A DNA stretch of 38,500 nucleotides from NCBI GenBank assembly GCA_012295275.1, contig CM022670.1:14439862-14478361 (forward strand). Reading direction: 5' to 3'. The translations under genes were made by a program, and so were the position numbers. Positions 21,314-32,853 of the stretch are shown here, one piece after another. Each line of letters begins with the position of its first letter. Position 1 is the stretch's first letter. The DNA comes from Chrysomallon squamiferum. Its lineage: Eukaryota; Mollusca; Gastropoda; Neomphalida; Peltospiridae. A model generated the notes under the pieces. That model worked only from the letters and a program-made list of their open reading frames with translations. It was not told where the DNA came from and ran no database searches.

Positions 21314-23999
21314 GTAAGTTCTCATACATTATTATTATTTTCGGTTAAAGAAGTCATTAATAGTCGTAAAATATAAAAACACTAGAGAAAGAAATAACAA
21401 AATATACTATTAGTATACATTTTCGACATGTTTGAATGTTGTATTATTTACTGCTTGACGTTGTTCGAGAAAGAGGTCAGGGTTGCTTCGACATTAGCAG
21501 GCGAATCTCGTGTTATTTGCGATGTTTTTTTAATTCTTTTCAGTATGTCCAACGATGCGGTGAGCTATATTCTGCGAAACATTTATGAACAAACATTTCA
21601 ATAGTTGATTTTAAATTGTAAACATTAAGGATGGCATTAATAACAATAACTGTAATACCAACTGATTATATGTATACATATATATATATATATACACACA
21701 CACCTATGTGTGTTTGTATACAAAGACGTACACCCAGAGATGCATACCTACATTCATACGAGTAATTACATAATTATGAATAATTTACAAAATAGTAGTA
21801 GTAGTAGTAGTAGTAATAATAATAATAATAATAATTATCATCATCATCATAATAATACGATGTAACAGTAATAAAAGATAAAGAAATTTGTAAATTTCAC
21901 ACGCTAAACCAGGAAGATTTATTCAGCCAGCCCTTTCAATTCATGTTTCAACAATTACTCTATAAGCAACGCCCACTTAGATAGTGTTACTATGTCCCAC
22001 AAGCTAACATCCAAAATGGCTGAATCGGTAGCAGACGGCGTAGCTGATCTAAACAATATGCCAGGTGATGTGTCGGTTTTATATCTTCGGCCTTTCCAGA
22101 AAAGCAGAAGAGGAAGGTTTAAATTATTTTACGCAAAGCTACATCCACAATAAAACCAAAAGTGAACGCGAGATGCAGTCGTTCCATGAGGAGAAATGAC
22201 TGCATATTCTCGTTTGCTTGGAGAAGAGACAATCAGAGGCTAACTGCTCATGTAATGCTGGATGTGTATGTTTTGGTATTAAACTGATATTACAGCATGA
22301 TGTATTTTAGTGGAAAGAAAAAAAAGAAAAGTAACAAATAAGAATATAAGAAATGACACGTGTCTTAAAGCTGCATTTTCAAAACAATGTGTAATAATTG
22401 AACATTTACAATAGATTGCCCAAATGTTTAGTTTGAATTCACCTCACAAGCAATTTAGGTCATTTGGGCATATATATCATTCATACTTAGATAATTCGAA
22501 TATATAGCTAGTTATCAACTGTGTATATTATTATTATTTGAAAACTTGCTTTTAAATGACTTTCTTTTTGAGAGTATGGTCGTCCGCATAGTCGAATCCA
22601 TTTTAAACATATTTTTCTCGTATAAATGTCAAATGCTGTCCACTTTCGTACCGTTCATCCGATTTGCATGTTCAAGCAAATCACTTCACCATTGTGCCTA
22701 TGAATAATGCCTTCTAAGAAAGAAAGTATTAACACTTGGTGAACAACTGAATAAAACAATAATCAACATAAAAATATAACAGAGACTGTGTGTGTTGTAA
22801 AGAGACGGTTTTAAGGTGTGTTTTAGAAATGTTTTGTGCTTGATATAAATCTTTACACTTTACAGAGGAATACACATAAAGCTAGTTTACTTGGATCACT
22901 GACATTTGGTTTATACCACAATGAGACAGCATTAAGTGGAAAGAAAACAAAACAGTACAGAGAACAGAAGAAAACAAACTTTCATAAAAAATAAGTAAAA
23001 ATTACTAAACAAATTATAATAAATAGAAAAAACAACAACAAATGAATAAAACAAAAATACATAATTACAGAAGAAGAAGAGGAAGAAGAAGAAGACGGAG
23101 AAGAAGAAGAAGAAGAAGAAGAAATCCCTATAATTTCTCCACCTCAAATAGTACAAAATACGAACGAAATAATAAAAAATTACATAAATAAAAAAAAATA
23201 ATAATAAATAATTAAAATAAATAATAATAAAAACGAAATAAATATAAATAGCATAAAAATAAATATAAAAATAAATAAATACCGAAAAATATTGCTGGAG
23301 CTATAAAGAGTATTAATACAAGCTGAATACAAATAAATAAATAAATAAATAAAAGATTAAATGTATGGATATTCTGAATTTTTTTCTTTTTTTTCTATTC
23401 TTTCTTTCTTTCTTTCTTTATTTCTAATCTCTTTATAGTCTATGTAAGAAAGCATTAATATAATCGAGGTTTCTTTCTTTCATCTTCAATTAAATAAACG
23501 TATTTTTCATGCCATGGTTTTGGTGAAACGTTCAGAACAAAAATTGATGTATATATTTAAAATGTATTTCAGAGGGTGGTTACGAAGAGTGTCCATCCCA
23601 AAATGTAAGTTGTTTAAAATGTTTTCCATATATAAATTTCCGATTTTTTATTTTTTTTATTATTGTTGTTGTTGTTTTGTTTAGTTTTTATATTATTTGA
23701 TTTATTATATTGTATTTATTCTTATTTCATTAAAAATATTATTATTATTATTATTAATATTATTTGATTTATTTTTTCTTTATATCACTTTAATTATTGT
23801 TTTCTTTCGGTGGTCGTTATATTTCAATCATTTGGTATTTATGGCACGTAGTAGTTTTTTGGTGTGAATCCCTGTGTCTGTGTGAACTTACATATGTAAT
23901 ATCAACGGATATTACATCTACATAAAAATAAATCAATCAGTAATAATAGTAATAATAATATGGATAAATACGACAACTAGAACAACAACAACAACAACA

Positions 24000-24048
<49 letters not shown>

Positions 24049-26875
24049 TAATAATAATACTAATGACGACGATGATGATGATGATTTATTTCAGCCACCA
24101 CCAGCATATGGTGAACCACAAGGGAATTGTGGACCTGCTCCACCAAAAGCTTATGGACCTGCACCTCCGGCATATACTCCAGCTCCAGAAGGTTGCAGTC
24201 TAGGAGAACCTCAACCAGGATATGGGCAACAGTCACAAGGATACGGTCCACCACCGTCATCAGGATATGTGCCGCCACCTCCTCGTTACGGACCAGTAAC
24301 AGGACAAGGTCAAATGTAAGTAGATTCTCTGTAGAATTTGTGAGTCTGTCTCAAGAAAATACACATAAATCATTTGTTTTAGCAGTTTTACATTTTTAGT
24401 TATGCCAGAAATAATAAGAAAAGACAACTTAGTTTTAAAACTGATACTCGTCCTGATGTATTGTACTTGTGAAAAGGGAAGATCGTCGAAGGTATGAATA
24501 TTTATGTATCTCATGCACTGATTCGTGCAATTATTAACTTTATGTTTTGAAGTGAACTTCACTAATAAATCTTACAATAATAATTTTCTAAATAGCTGTA
24601 AGTGTTATTAAAGGGAGCTGCGCGGTGTAGTATTTGATAAAATCAATAATTTCACGAGGCAAAACAAGAGAAGATTACAAAACATTTACTTTATGGGGCT
24701 GGTGCTCAGATTTGGATGAGTTAATACTTTATTACCGAGTTATTCCGTATGAAAGTGTCAGTCATGTTTTCATTTATTCGTTTCACTTTCAAGGGAAAAC
24801 ATTCGACAAATTCTGCTGACTTCACACTTACTTGTTACGTACACAGACTGTAAACTAGTAAAGTATGAAACTCTGAAGTTACCACTATGTTTACTGGCTT
24901 ATGAATTTGTAACATTTTTAAAACGAGTTCATTTTCTTATAATAACTAGAAATCTAAGCTGCTTCCTATTGTGAGTTTACGACTTTGGTGATGTATGCAT
25001 ACAATAAGAGGGTAATCGTTGCTATGGTTTTAGTACCACATCATCATTCCAACGGCTATTACAACAACAAAAAAATAATAAATAAATAATAGTAATAATA
25101 ATATTGATATCAATAAAAACAAGAAGAACAGTAATAGTAATAATGATAATGATGATGATGATGATTCATTTTAGCCACCACCAGCACACGGTCAACCACA
25201 AGTGAATTATGGACCTTCACCACCACAAGGACACGGTCCATCACAGCCATATGGATACGGACGAGAACCAGCAGACAATCAAATGATGGTAAGTAGACAC
25301 TCTGTAAAATGTCTGACTCTATCTCCCAAAAAATACACATAAAACATTTGTTTTAGCAGTTATATATTTTAAGTTATTCCGGAAATAATAAGAAAACAAC
25401 AACATCCTGTTGTATTTTACTTGTAAGAATTAAAGATCGTCGAAAATATGAATATTCATGTAATGATTCGGAACAGAATTGAGACATTGTGTTAAACCGA
25501 TAAACGACTGCTGACTTCACACTTACTTATTATGTACTAAGACTGTAGACTAGTTTAGTATGAAATTCTCAAGTTACCAGTATGTTTACTGGCTCATGAA
25601 TTTGTAAGACGTTTTTAAAACGAGTTCGTTTTCTTATAATAATTTACACGCAGCAAAATGGACTAGAAACCTAAGCTACTTGCTATGGTTAATGTACCAC
25701 TTTGGTGCTGTATGCAAAAAATAAGAGGGCATCCGTTCCTAAGGTTGCAGTACTATATCGTCATTCCAAAGATCCATAACATCTGCATTATATGAATATG
25801 AATTATGAATATTAAACAGTTTGCAAGTACATGGGTGTCTGTGTATGTAAATATACACTTTCTATATGTATAATATATTCTATATTTTACATGTAAAAAT
25901 TAATAGTGCTACATATTACTTTCAGATTATTCGACAACCACCGACGACTTTGATTGCCGATCCTGCAGCTCGACCCCGTGATTACCTTATCCTGTCTGTC
26001 ATATCTTGTATTGTATGCCCGATCTGGGGCATAATCGCTATATTACTTTCACTTTCGGTAAGTCTTTTGGAGAACTAAATATTTTCGTGTGAGTACGTAA
26101 ATGTGTTATAGTTAATCTGTAAGACCTGTCAGGACATGTAATGCCTTAAATTATCCATCATTTGACTAATGTTTAGTATCACCATTGTATTCGGGTAATG
26201 CCTAAAATGTTCAATCATTTTAGGAAATGACTAGGATTTGTGTAATATGCTTGTTGTATTTTACCATCCTTTACATTTTATTTATCTTTTAATGTTAAGA
26301 GTGATTTCTAATGATTCTGCCATTTGGCACAGACAGAGCAGAACTATTAGGTGTTTTACGAACATGAATATAATGATTAAAGACTATTAACATTTAGAAC
26401 ATAACACTTTTTGCTCACTTGTCGTTAGGCTTAATGACGATATATAATCTGAGTCTTTCTTTACTGAATTACAATTTTTACAAGTACACATTCACGCTCA
26501 CCCACCCATCCACCCACCCTCACTCACCCATCCACCCCCATAATCACACTCACACATACAGACTATAACACACACAGATGTACACTCAACCAAGCACACC
26601 CAACCACATGGCCACCCACACATATCCATACGCAAACTCCCAGCGAAACACCCATATACCCACCTACTAGAAACATACAAACATAATTATATCGCTCGAA
26701 ATGGCCGCAGGATTTCTAAATCTGTTTTCTATTTATTTTTCAGTCCCGAACTGCGGCAGATATTGGTAAGTTCGAGGAGGCGAGACTTAGCGGGATAAAG
26801 GCCAGGAATAGAGCAATCGCCGCCATTGTGACTGGCACAGTCCTCACCGTTATAAATCTCATTTACTGGTTGTGA
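21298..26875 (+). CDS. CD225/dispanin family transmembrane protein with proline-rich N-terminus
   Basis: Exons 21298-21313, 23573-23604, 25175-25288, 25926-26057 and 26744-26875 join in frame to a 141-residue protein. MEKRAEGGYEECPSQN is followed by a Pro/Gly/Tyr-rich stretch. The CD225 domain has one intramembrane helix (LILSVISCIVCPIWGIIAIL), the conserved loop with AADIGKFEEARLSGIKARNRA, and a C-terminal membrane helix (AIVTGTVLTVINLIYWL). This layout is that of the dispanins (IFITM, PRRT1, SYNDIG1 relatives). Vertebrate members act in membrane trafficking, synapses or antiviral defence; the role here is unknown. A second proline-rich exon at 24095-24315 is out of phase (see its entry). 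The gene sits between dead receptor exons and is the only apparently intact non-receptor gene. Confidence 0.85.
21992..22153 (+). other. Unrecognised 53-codon open frame in dispanin intron 1
   Basis: ATG to TAA open frame of normal composition, not repeat-derived: begins MSHKLTSKMAESVADG and ends RRGRFKLFYAKLHPQ. It lies in a less AT-rich patch at 21940-22270. No family recognised and no flanking splice signals chosen. It may be an old mobile-element fragment or chance. Confidence 0.2.
23573..23604 (+). CDS. Dispanin exon 2
   Basis: Acceptor TATTTCAG, 32 nt encoding EGGYEECPSQN (first codon split), donor AAT|GTAAGT in phase 0. Confidence 0.7.
24095..24315 (+). CDS. Duplicated proline-rich exon, out of phase (alternative or poison exon)
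   Basis: Acceptor TTATTTCAG, then PPPAYGEPQGNCGPAPP, continuing with AYGPAPPAYTPAP, QPGYGQQSQGYGPPP and RYGPVTGQGQ. The donor AAT|GTAAGT leaves 221 nt (phase 2), whereas neighbouring exons need phase 0. The sister exon at 25175 ends CAAATGATG|GTAAGT; three bases appear lost here. Inclusion would frameshift the CD225 region, while reading past the donor stops at once (ATG TAA). It may be skipped, used as a poison exon, or give a short form without membrane segments. Confidence 0.6.
25175..25288 (+). CDS. Dispanin exon 3, in-phase proline-rich exon
   Basis: Acceptor ATTTTAG, 114 nt (38 codons) starting PPPAHGQPQVNYGPSPPQ and ending ADNQMM at ATG|GTAAGT. Phase 0 on both sides, so it can be included or skipped without shifting the frame. 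Low-complexity, probably disordered, cytosolic. Confidence 0.78.
25926..26057 (+). CDS. Dispanin exon 4, first CD225 helix
   Basis: Acceptor ACTTTCAG, 44 codons: IIRQPPTTLIADPAARPRDY, then the hydrophobic LILSVISCIVCPIWG. The cysteine pair before the Pro is where vertebrate IFITM-type dispanins are palmitoylated (family knowledge). Donor TCG|GTAAGT, phase 0. Confidence 0.85.
26744..26875 (+). CDS. Dispanin exon 5, CD225 loop, last helix and stop
   Basis: Acceptor TTTTTCAG, then SRTAADIGKFEEARLSGIKA with the conserved A..(S/G)..A pattern of CD225 domains, a terminal helix ending VINLIYWL, and TGA at 26873-26875. AT-rich 3' flank with AATAAA-type signals. Confidence 0.85.
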   Translation, partial: SRTAADIGKFEEARLSGIKARNRAIAAIVTGTVLTVINLIYWL

Positions 26876-26934
26876 CTCAACCCTTTGTTGACGACATATT
26901 TCAGAAACATTACTGTAATAGCGGTTTGAAACAA

Positions 26935-27670
26935 TACATAGTTATCTATAACACTAGACTACTACATCTTTTTGTTAATCGGAATATCATTACATTAGTC
27001 AATACACCCAGTCTGTATCATAGCACAGTTATACTCGCTTAGTTCGCAAATACAGACACAGAAAGTTATGTATTAAAACTAAATTTCAATATATGGAATT
27101 TATAAATAATATGTCAAACACTTATATGGAACAAAATAGTTAAACATGTTAAATAATTTTATACATTTCGATATCCCGAATATAAACCTTTGTAATAAAA
27201 TTTGTTACCGTTTAGATCTAAAACTAAATAATAAGATTTGTTAACTAATGTATAACTAGTAGTTCGTTTAAAATAATACATTACTTAGCCAATGGAAACA
27301 TTATAATGGCTTGTATAAAACGCAACATAATAACAGTTATCTAAAATTTTGATAAAAAGTGTTGTATGAATTAAAATAAATATAATACTAATTATATATT
27401 TGTACCAAACAGGATTTTGTTTGATATGCATAGCCATGTTACATTCTTAGCTTCACATTGCATGAAACAAAAAGTAAGCAAACAAACAAACAGACAAATA
27501 AGTAAATAAATAAATAAATAAATAACATTAAATTAATTAATTAATAAAGGAAGATAAATAAATAAATATGGAATTTTGTTTTTTATATGATATCCTTCTC
27601 ACGGACAGTATGTGTCAGTATTTCTTAGCCTGTAATTATTATTACAAAATGAACACCAATAGGTAAGTAA
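26935..27670 (-). pseudogene. Duplicated, decayed 3' part of the phosphatase gene
   Basis: This stretch matches 34258-35205 (last introns and penultimate exon of gene C) in the same orientation. Shared blocks include CGATATCCCGAATA, TTTATAAATAATATGTCA, ATAATAAGATTTGTTAA and GATATCCTTCT. The penultimate-exon counterpart near 27410-27460 reads ECEAKN followed by a diverged copy of KLCIANNILFG on the minus strand. Its acceptor is lost (TTTCATGCA for TTTCAGAGA) and the exon is cut after FG. It starts just past the dispanin stop. Confidence 0.75.
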
Positions 27671-27884
27671 GTTCTCGATCTCGGAAATCTATCTGTTTTG
27701 TTGTTGAATTTGAACTGCATGGAAAAATAAATAAAAAAGATTATACAGCAGGAAATCTGACTTATAATAGGATGATTTTCATCACTGTAATTTTAAGCAG
27801 GCTATGATTATAATACAAAAAGACACTATTTAATCTATATTTAAAGATCAGTGTACGTTTCCATATACTTGTATTTAATATAAG

Positions 27885-27985
27885 TCAAGTATGGTGTTAA
27901 TTATATGTCCGTTTATAATCTTTAACTGCTACATGTAAATATTAATGCTGTTATATATTATTTTCAGATTATTCAACAATACATA
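27885..27985 (+). pseudogene. Fragment copied from the dispanin intron 3/exon 4 boundary
   Basis: CATGTAAATATTAATGCTGT, then ATTATTTTCAGATTATTCAACAA, closely matches the end of the intron and start of exon 4 at about 25888-25940. After about five codons it runs into CA repeats. Confidence 0.6.
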
Positions 27986-29329
27986 TTTATACACACACAC
28001 ACAGCAACACACACACCCACATCACACATATGTATGGTCATAAATGATACACTAGTCACAGATAAACACTGACATAATTACAGCTGTTACAGTAAAACCT
28101 TTCCTTAAAATGGTTTACAGGATCATGTTTGAATTTAGAAAACAATATCTTTACGTCGAAGAACTATCCGTGTGGTATTATTGTGAACAGTGTCCCTCTA
28201 ACCGATTAATGTTTTTTCTATACATTTGTATTAGCGTATTACGTAGTTCAAAAGCTATTATTAATGACCAAATATACAAAACATCGTTTGTGTTGTAAAA
28301 TATATTTCCTGTGATACTATTTGCAGTTTTTATATTCATGTAGAAAACAGTCTCCAAAATTCAATAATTATTTTACAAATAAAGTTTGAGGTGACTGAAA
28401 CTGATTTTAACACATACAAACACATACGCACATACACATACACAAACATTCACGCCTTTATTTATTTATACACATACACCCTGGTTAATGATGCACGCAC
28501 ACAAATTCACGCGCCATTAACGTTTCTCTCTAGCATGCAAGTGATCTTAAATATTGTATTATCAAGTTATAATCTCGATTATATTTGTTTAAGTCAGTTT
28601 TATCATCTACAAATAAAACAATAGCTTATATATGCTGGCGTGAAAGAAAATTTATTATTTCAGATGATGCAAGTGCCTAGTTCTTTAACAAGCACAAAAA
28701 CCTTGTTTTATTATTTTCTTTCTCTAAATAATAAACACTTCATTTATTTGTATACACCAGGATGTTTTCTCTTTAAAGAAAAACTCTAAAAATGACTTGG
28801 ACAATGATACCAAACACCTATTGATATATACCACTTAAATGTTTTAAATGTTGATTTGTTTTATTAAATTTTAGCTTTCGAAATTCTGTACAATGATATA
28901 TATTTTCGTGTTTACGGGGAGCTGGTTACAAAATACTTTCTCCTGGTAATCAAATGGAGAACCTACATAGCTAGGTTTATTTACACTGAAAACCGAATTA
29001 ATGCCTACCTTTTGACAACAGGCATCGTTATTAAAATGAATCCCTTAAAAACAAAAAAGTAATAAATAAAAAAAATAAAAACAGTGGGAAGATTATCTGA
29101 TACCTTTATAACGAAGCCTGCCTGACATAAAGCGGATCTTTATAAATGTGTTTGGTATAAAAAAAAAAAAAAAAAAAAATATAAAATCAGGAGTATGATA
29201 TAATAAATAACTTTTATATTCATTTTTATATATTTGCACATACGCTTTATTATTTTCACATAATTAAACACAAACAGACATACAACATTTTTTATTATAT
29301 ACAGTTAATACAGATGATCATTAAATAAA
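27986..29329. other. No gene seen
   Basis: AT-rich, with small CA repeats (about 27990-28020, 28410-28475) and a poly-A run at 29160-29179. Nothing recognised. Confidence 0.45.
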
Positions 29330-29418
29330 ATCTGTAAATCAGACAATGTGCGATTCAAAAAACGAAACGTGTATCGGAGACTGTCATCCTGGATGGAGAA
29401 ACAAAGACTGTTTTGAAA
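29330..29418 (+). pseudogene. EGF-like exon remnant
   Basis: The frame NQTMCDSKNETCIGDC, HPGWRNKDCFE has EGF C-terminal spacing and ends with a phase-1 donor. The N-terminal part is shifted or lost (a CKSDN start lies in another frame). Confidence 0.6.
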
Positions 29419-29604
29419 GTACCCGACACAAACTTATACATTTAGTAAATTATTTTTAACAGTTTCATTCATTTATATCTTTCCTTTCATTTAGTGTTTT
29501 AATAAAGTACATTATATTAAAGTCATTAATTCTATATAACAATTTTAAAGTACTCTGGTTACTAATAGATAATTTTATATTAATTCTAATGAATTATCTC
29601 TCAC

Positions 29605-29725
29605 GGATTCAACTGTTCAAAGTTTTGTACAGACAGATGCTGCAACGGACAGTGATGTTGTAATCACAGTGATGGTGAATGTAAAACGGGATGTAAAGGT
29701 GAATGGAAAGGTATTGACTGTACAG
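29605..29725 (+). pseudogene. EGF-like exon remnant with stop
   Basis: Reads GFNCSKFCTDRCCNGQ, in-frame TGA, CCNHSDGECKTGC, KGEWKGIDCT and the G|GTGAAT phase-1 end. Cysteine spacing is that of the gene A modules; no clear acceptor remains. Confidence 0.7.
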
Positions 29726-29824
29726 GTGAATTGATATCTTCTTTTATTAATATACAATTCTTTATTTTTTCAACAGAGAATAAATAAATAAATGAATCAC
29801 TAAACAAACAACCAAACAAACAAA

Positions 29825-29863
<39 letters not shown>

Positions 29864-29876
29864 ATAGAACAACAAC

Positions 29877-29877
<1 letters not shown>

Positions 29878-29933
<56 letters not shown>

Positions 29934-29934
29934 C
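29878..29934. repeat. (AAT)n microsatellite, with (AAAT)n just before
   Basis: AAAT repeat at about 29821-29866 followed by AAT repeat between two EGF remnants. Confidence 0.95.
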
Positions 29935-29993
29935 CACAATATATGGTATGATTACCAACGATATGAACAACAGATATTTCATGAATATTTCAG

Positions 29994-30129
29994 AATGTGA
30001 TAACGCATCGATTTTCGTTACAAATGTAATGACAGAAACTGCAAGAACGATAACTCATTTTGCAATATTAAAACAGGGGAATGTATTTAAAGATGTAAAC
30101 CTTGATGGAAGGGTTTAAGCTGTATTTAA
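29994..30129 (+). pseudogene. EGF-like exon remnant with stops and frameshift
   Basis: Acceptor ATATTTCAG, then a start in one frame (ECDNASIF) and the body in another: KCNDRNCKNDNSFC, NIKTGECI, stop, RCKP, stop, WKGLSCI. Clearly EGF-derived, clearly dead. Confidence 0.7.
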
Positions 30130-30584
<455 letters not shown>

Positions 30585-30640
30585 GGCGACAAACGTACAG
30601 ATTATAATTAAATATGCCTTAGGATTTTGCGCGAACGTTT

Positions 30641-31040
30641 TCACTCTCTATCGGTAAAGCTGGGTTTGATGCACTCAGACATACCCAACTTGGAAGCTGT
30701 GTCCTGTGGTGTTTCGTCTCCATACCCGGTCAACAACTTCTTCCTCTCCTCTTCATATATCTTTGGGATACTGCTCAGCTCCTCGCGTGCTCGCTTCCGC
30801 ATTGTGTTGGTCAGTAGGTGGACAGCAACTTCGCTCTCATCCGAGGAATGGATGTGGTCTTTACCTCTCCTCACCACTGTCCCATCAGTTGTAGCAGTCA
30901 CGGTTAAAGGCACCTCGAATAGAAACATCTCTATGGTACCGTACCATTCTTGTTACTAATCCGCCGTGCATACCTATATTCATCAGTATGAGGTCCGCAC
31001 CTTGTTTTCTACCGTCCAAAATTTCTCTCTTCGCACCCAT
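30641..31040 (-). pseudogene. FLYWCH-type zinc-finger pseudogene, probably mobile-element derived
   Basis: From 31040 the minus strand reads MGAKREILDGRKQGADLIL, then shifts frame to DEYRYARRISNKNGT with TAG where the FLYWCH Trp is expected, then RC. After another shift come LTVTATTDGTVVRRGKDHIH and a region REELSSIPKIYEEERKKLL. The order (aromatic core, WRC, C..T, HxH, then IPxIYxEE) is that of FLYWCH proteins found with Mutator-like transposases (family knowledge). At least two frameshifts and one stop. Locally richer in GC than the surroundings. Confidence 0.6.
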
Positions 31041-31904
31041 GATCAAACGTAACAAACATCATGACTGTACAGTATTTATATTTCCTGTCTTCAAATTTTA
31101 CGTTATAACATTAATTTCCTTGCAACCTCTAGTCTGACTACTCTCTTCATACATCTCTTAACTGATCTCGTTAACCTCACACGTCTAAATTAGTAGGATT
31201 TCTTGTCTCCCGATTTTACTGAGATATACCATTAATTTCATATCTCCAAACACTAATTTTCTTGCAATCTTTATTCCGGCTCACCTCTGCTCTTTCTGCT
31301 CTTTAAGGTTAATCTCTTTAATCGCTCCCTCTGTCCTTTACACATTTTGTTATCTCCATGCGTCTAAATTGGCCTTAATGTTTCACGCCATTTTTACCAT
31401 TTCTGGAAGCGAATTAGAGCACCACACCGATTACCTAATCTGGAGACTGCCAGTTTAGGGAAAACACCGGAAGACTGACTCTATGTGTGTGCATTTTCAG
31501 TCAGGAGACTGTGACAATGTCTCTGGGGTGGTATGCCAAATAAATAATCATAATGTTCTTATTAGTCGTCTGGATGGTGGTAAGAATGAATAGTATAAAT
31601 GTATTTTGTATACTTCCAGATGAATGTTATATTTGTTGCTTCTGAAAGTGTACTTTTTTTTTTCTTTTTGCAATAAATTGTCTAAATATTTCTCATGGTG
31701 TTGAAACTTATTATTATTATTGCTCCTGTTGCTGTTATTATCACCACTGTTACTACTACTACTACTACTATTACTACTACTACTACTACTACTACTATTG
31801 CAGCTGCTACTGTTGCTGCTACTACTGGTATTACTACTGCTGCTGATATTATTGTAACGTATTAAATTAAACACAATAGAAGTAACGATTAGGTATAATA
31901 GGTA
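31041..31904. other. Intergenic, diverged internal repeats and ACT microsatellite
   Basis: 31079-31190 and 31199-31380 look like two diverged copies of one T/C-rich unit (ATTTC(C/T)TGTCT, CATTAATTTC, CGTCTAAATT). An (ACT)n/(GCT)n repeat lies at about 31748-31850. No gene recognised. Confidence 0.4.
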
Positions 31905-32093
31905 TTTACACTACTGCTGCGACAAACACGATTATTGGACTCGTCGTTGGCCTCGTAGCGACGGGGAAGATTTACCACCATTGTGACCTATCACTTTAAA
32001 ATGTGTTTTCACCAAAGTTTTACTTCAGTGCTGGAGCTGACAGAACACTGCTCTTGTTATTCTGCTGTAGGAGCAGGAGGCGATGGGACATCA
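31905..32093 (+). pseudogene. Decayed transmembrane exon of a receptor copy
   Basis: Reads TTAATNTIIGLVVGLVAT at about 31909-31962, then non-homologous sequence. Near 32030 it reads AGADRTLLLLFCCRSRRRW and DI, a membrane-span end with a basic stop-transfer segment. It looks like one transmembrane exon broken by an insertion or frameshift. Its phase would fit the exon at 32263. Confidence 0.45.
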
Positions 32094-32262
32094 GTTAAAT
32101 AAAATAATTCGTTCTTTATATATCTTCGTTTATACTACCAGTTTATTTAATCAGATATAATAATATGGAATAAATTTTAAAAAAAATCATTTACAATGAA
32201 AATATTTTAAAATTATAATTGCAGTAAACAGCAGTTGATATTTCAATACTTTTTTCTTACAG

Positions 32263-32399
32263 AATTGCAGATGATGAGTAAAATAATTCCACCAGCAGGA
32301 CAGACCATTCAACATGGTAAAACGAACATCAGAGATCTCGGCGAAGCACGAGATATTCGAGAAGACGCTACATGTGGAAACAAAGGATTAGTATTTTAA
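32263..32399 (+). pseudogene. Possible juxtamembrane exon of the receptor copy
   Basis: Strong acceptor (TTTTTTCTTACAG), then an open frame LQMMSKIIPPAGQTIQHGK, continuing through RDLGEARDIREDATCG to a TAA at 32397. Only a weak donor (GTATTT). It lies between the transmembrane and phosphatase-like remnants on the same strand, which suggests a cytoplasmic juxtamembrane exon. No domain recognised. Confidence 0.35.
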
Positions 32400-32596
32400 A
32401 GGTTTACTGTAAAATTATATATATTGTTCATATGCCTGAAATATTCACATTGTAACATACTGAATTTTCAGGTCCTATAGAACATTTCGAAAACGACTAG
32501 TTTCCAAATTTACATTCTTTATTAAATATAAATGAAAAAGTATAGGCGTTAAAATCAAAGCAATATGTGTGTGTGTGTGCTGTTATTTTTTTAAAT

Positions 32597-32720
32597 AACA
32601 AGAGATACGACATTACTGTATTCACAGATGGTTTCCAAAACCTGACTCTGTAACATTGATAAACTGTTTGACAACAATCAGAGAAATATTACAAGAGAAA
32701 ATCACAACTCATCCTCTCTT
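32597..32720 (+). pseudogene. Copy of a phosphatase D2 exon on the plus strand
   Basis: QEIRHYCIHRWFPKPD, SVTLINCLTTIREI and LQEKITTHPLF match gene C exon 35352-35201 (REIQHYSIHGWLATTD, SVTLITCLTTISEK, ITTHPVTVVY). The frame is open, but the exon end and donor are replaced by a CT repeat. It shows that phosphatase-domain exons also exist on the plus strand downstream of the EGF and transmembrane remnants. Confidence 0.8.
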
Positions 32721-32792
32721 TCTCTCTCTCTCTCTCAGTATATGTTTTTCAATTTAATTTTCAAGAAATATTTTTATACTGTAATACAACGG

Positions 32793-32853
32793 TGACAAAG
32801 CAAAACGAGAGATACAACATTACTGTATTGACGGTACCTCAGCGCTGAAGTGG
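32793..32853 (+). pseudogene. Second, shorter copy of the same D2 exon
   Basis: KREIQHYCIDGTSALKW repeats the start of the exon at 32597 and of gene C exon 35352-35201, then diverges. A local duplication about 200 bp downstream of the first. Confidence 0.65.

Larger units (their letters stand above)
24095..25760. repeat. Tandem duplication (period about 1.08 kb) covering the proline-rich exon and following intron
   Basis: The exon at 24095 and its downstream intron repeat from 25175. Shared intron blocks include AATACACATAAA, CATTTGTTTTAGCAGTT, CTGCTGACTTCACACTTACT, ATGTTTACTGGCT and AAAACGAGTTC. Copies are diverged with indels. Confidence 0.8.

Noticed and set aside
24060-24399. Open frames overlapping the proline-rich exon in other frames
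   Set aside because: Shadows of the PxYGP exon; composition and lack of splice logic argue against coding.
26498-26680. Trp/Gly/Cys-rich minus-strand frame in a dispanin intron
   Set aside because: Arises from CACCCA-type repeats; no splice signals or family similarity.
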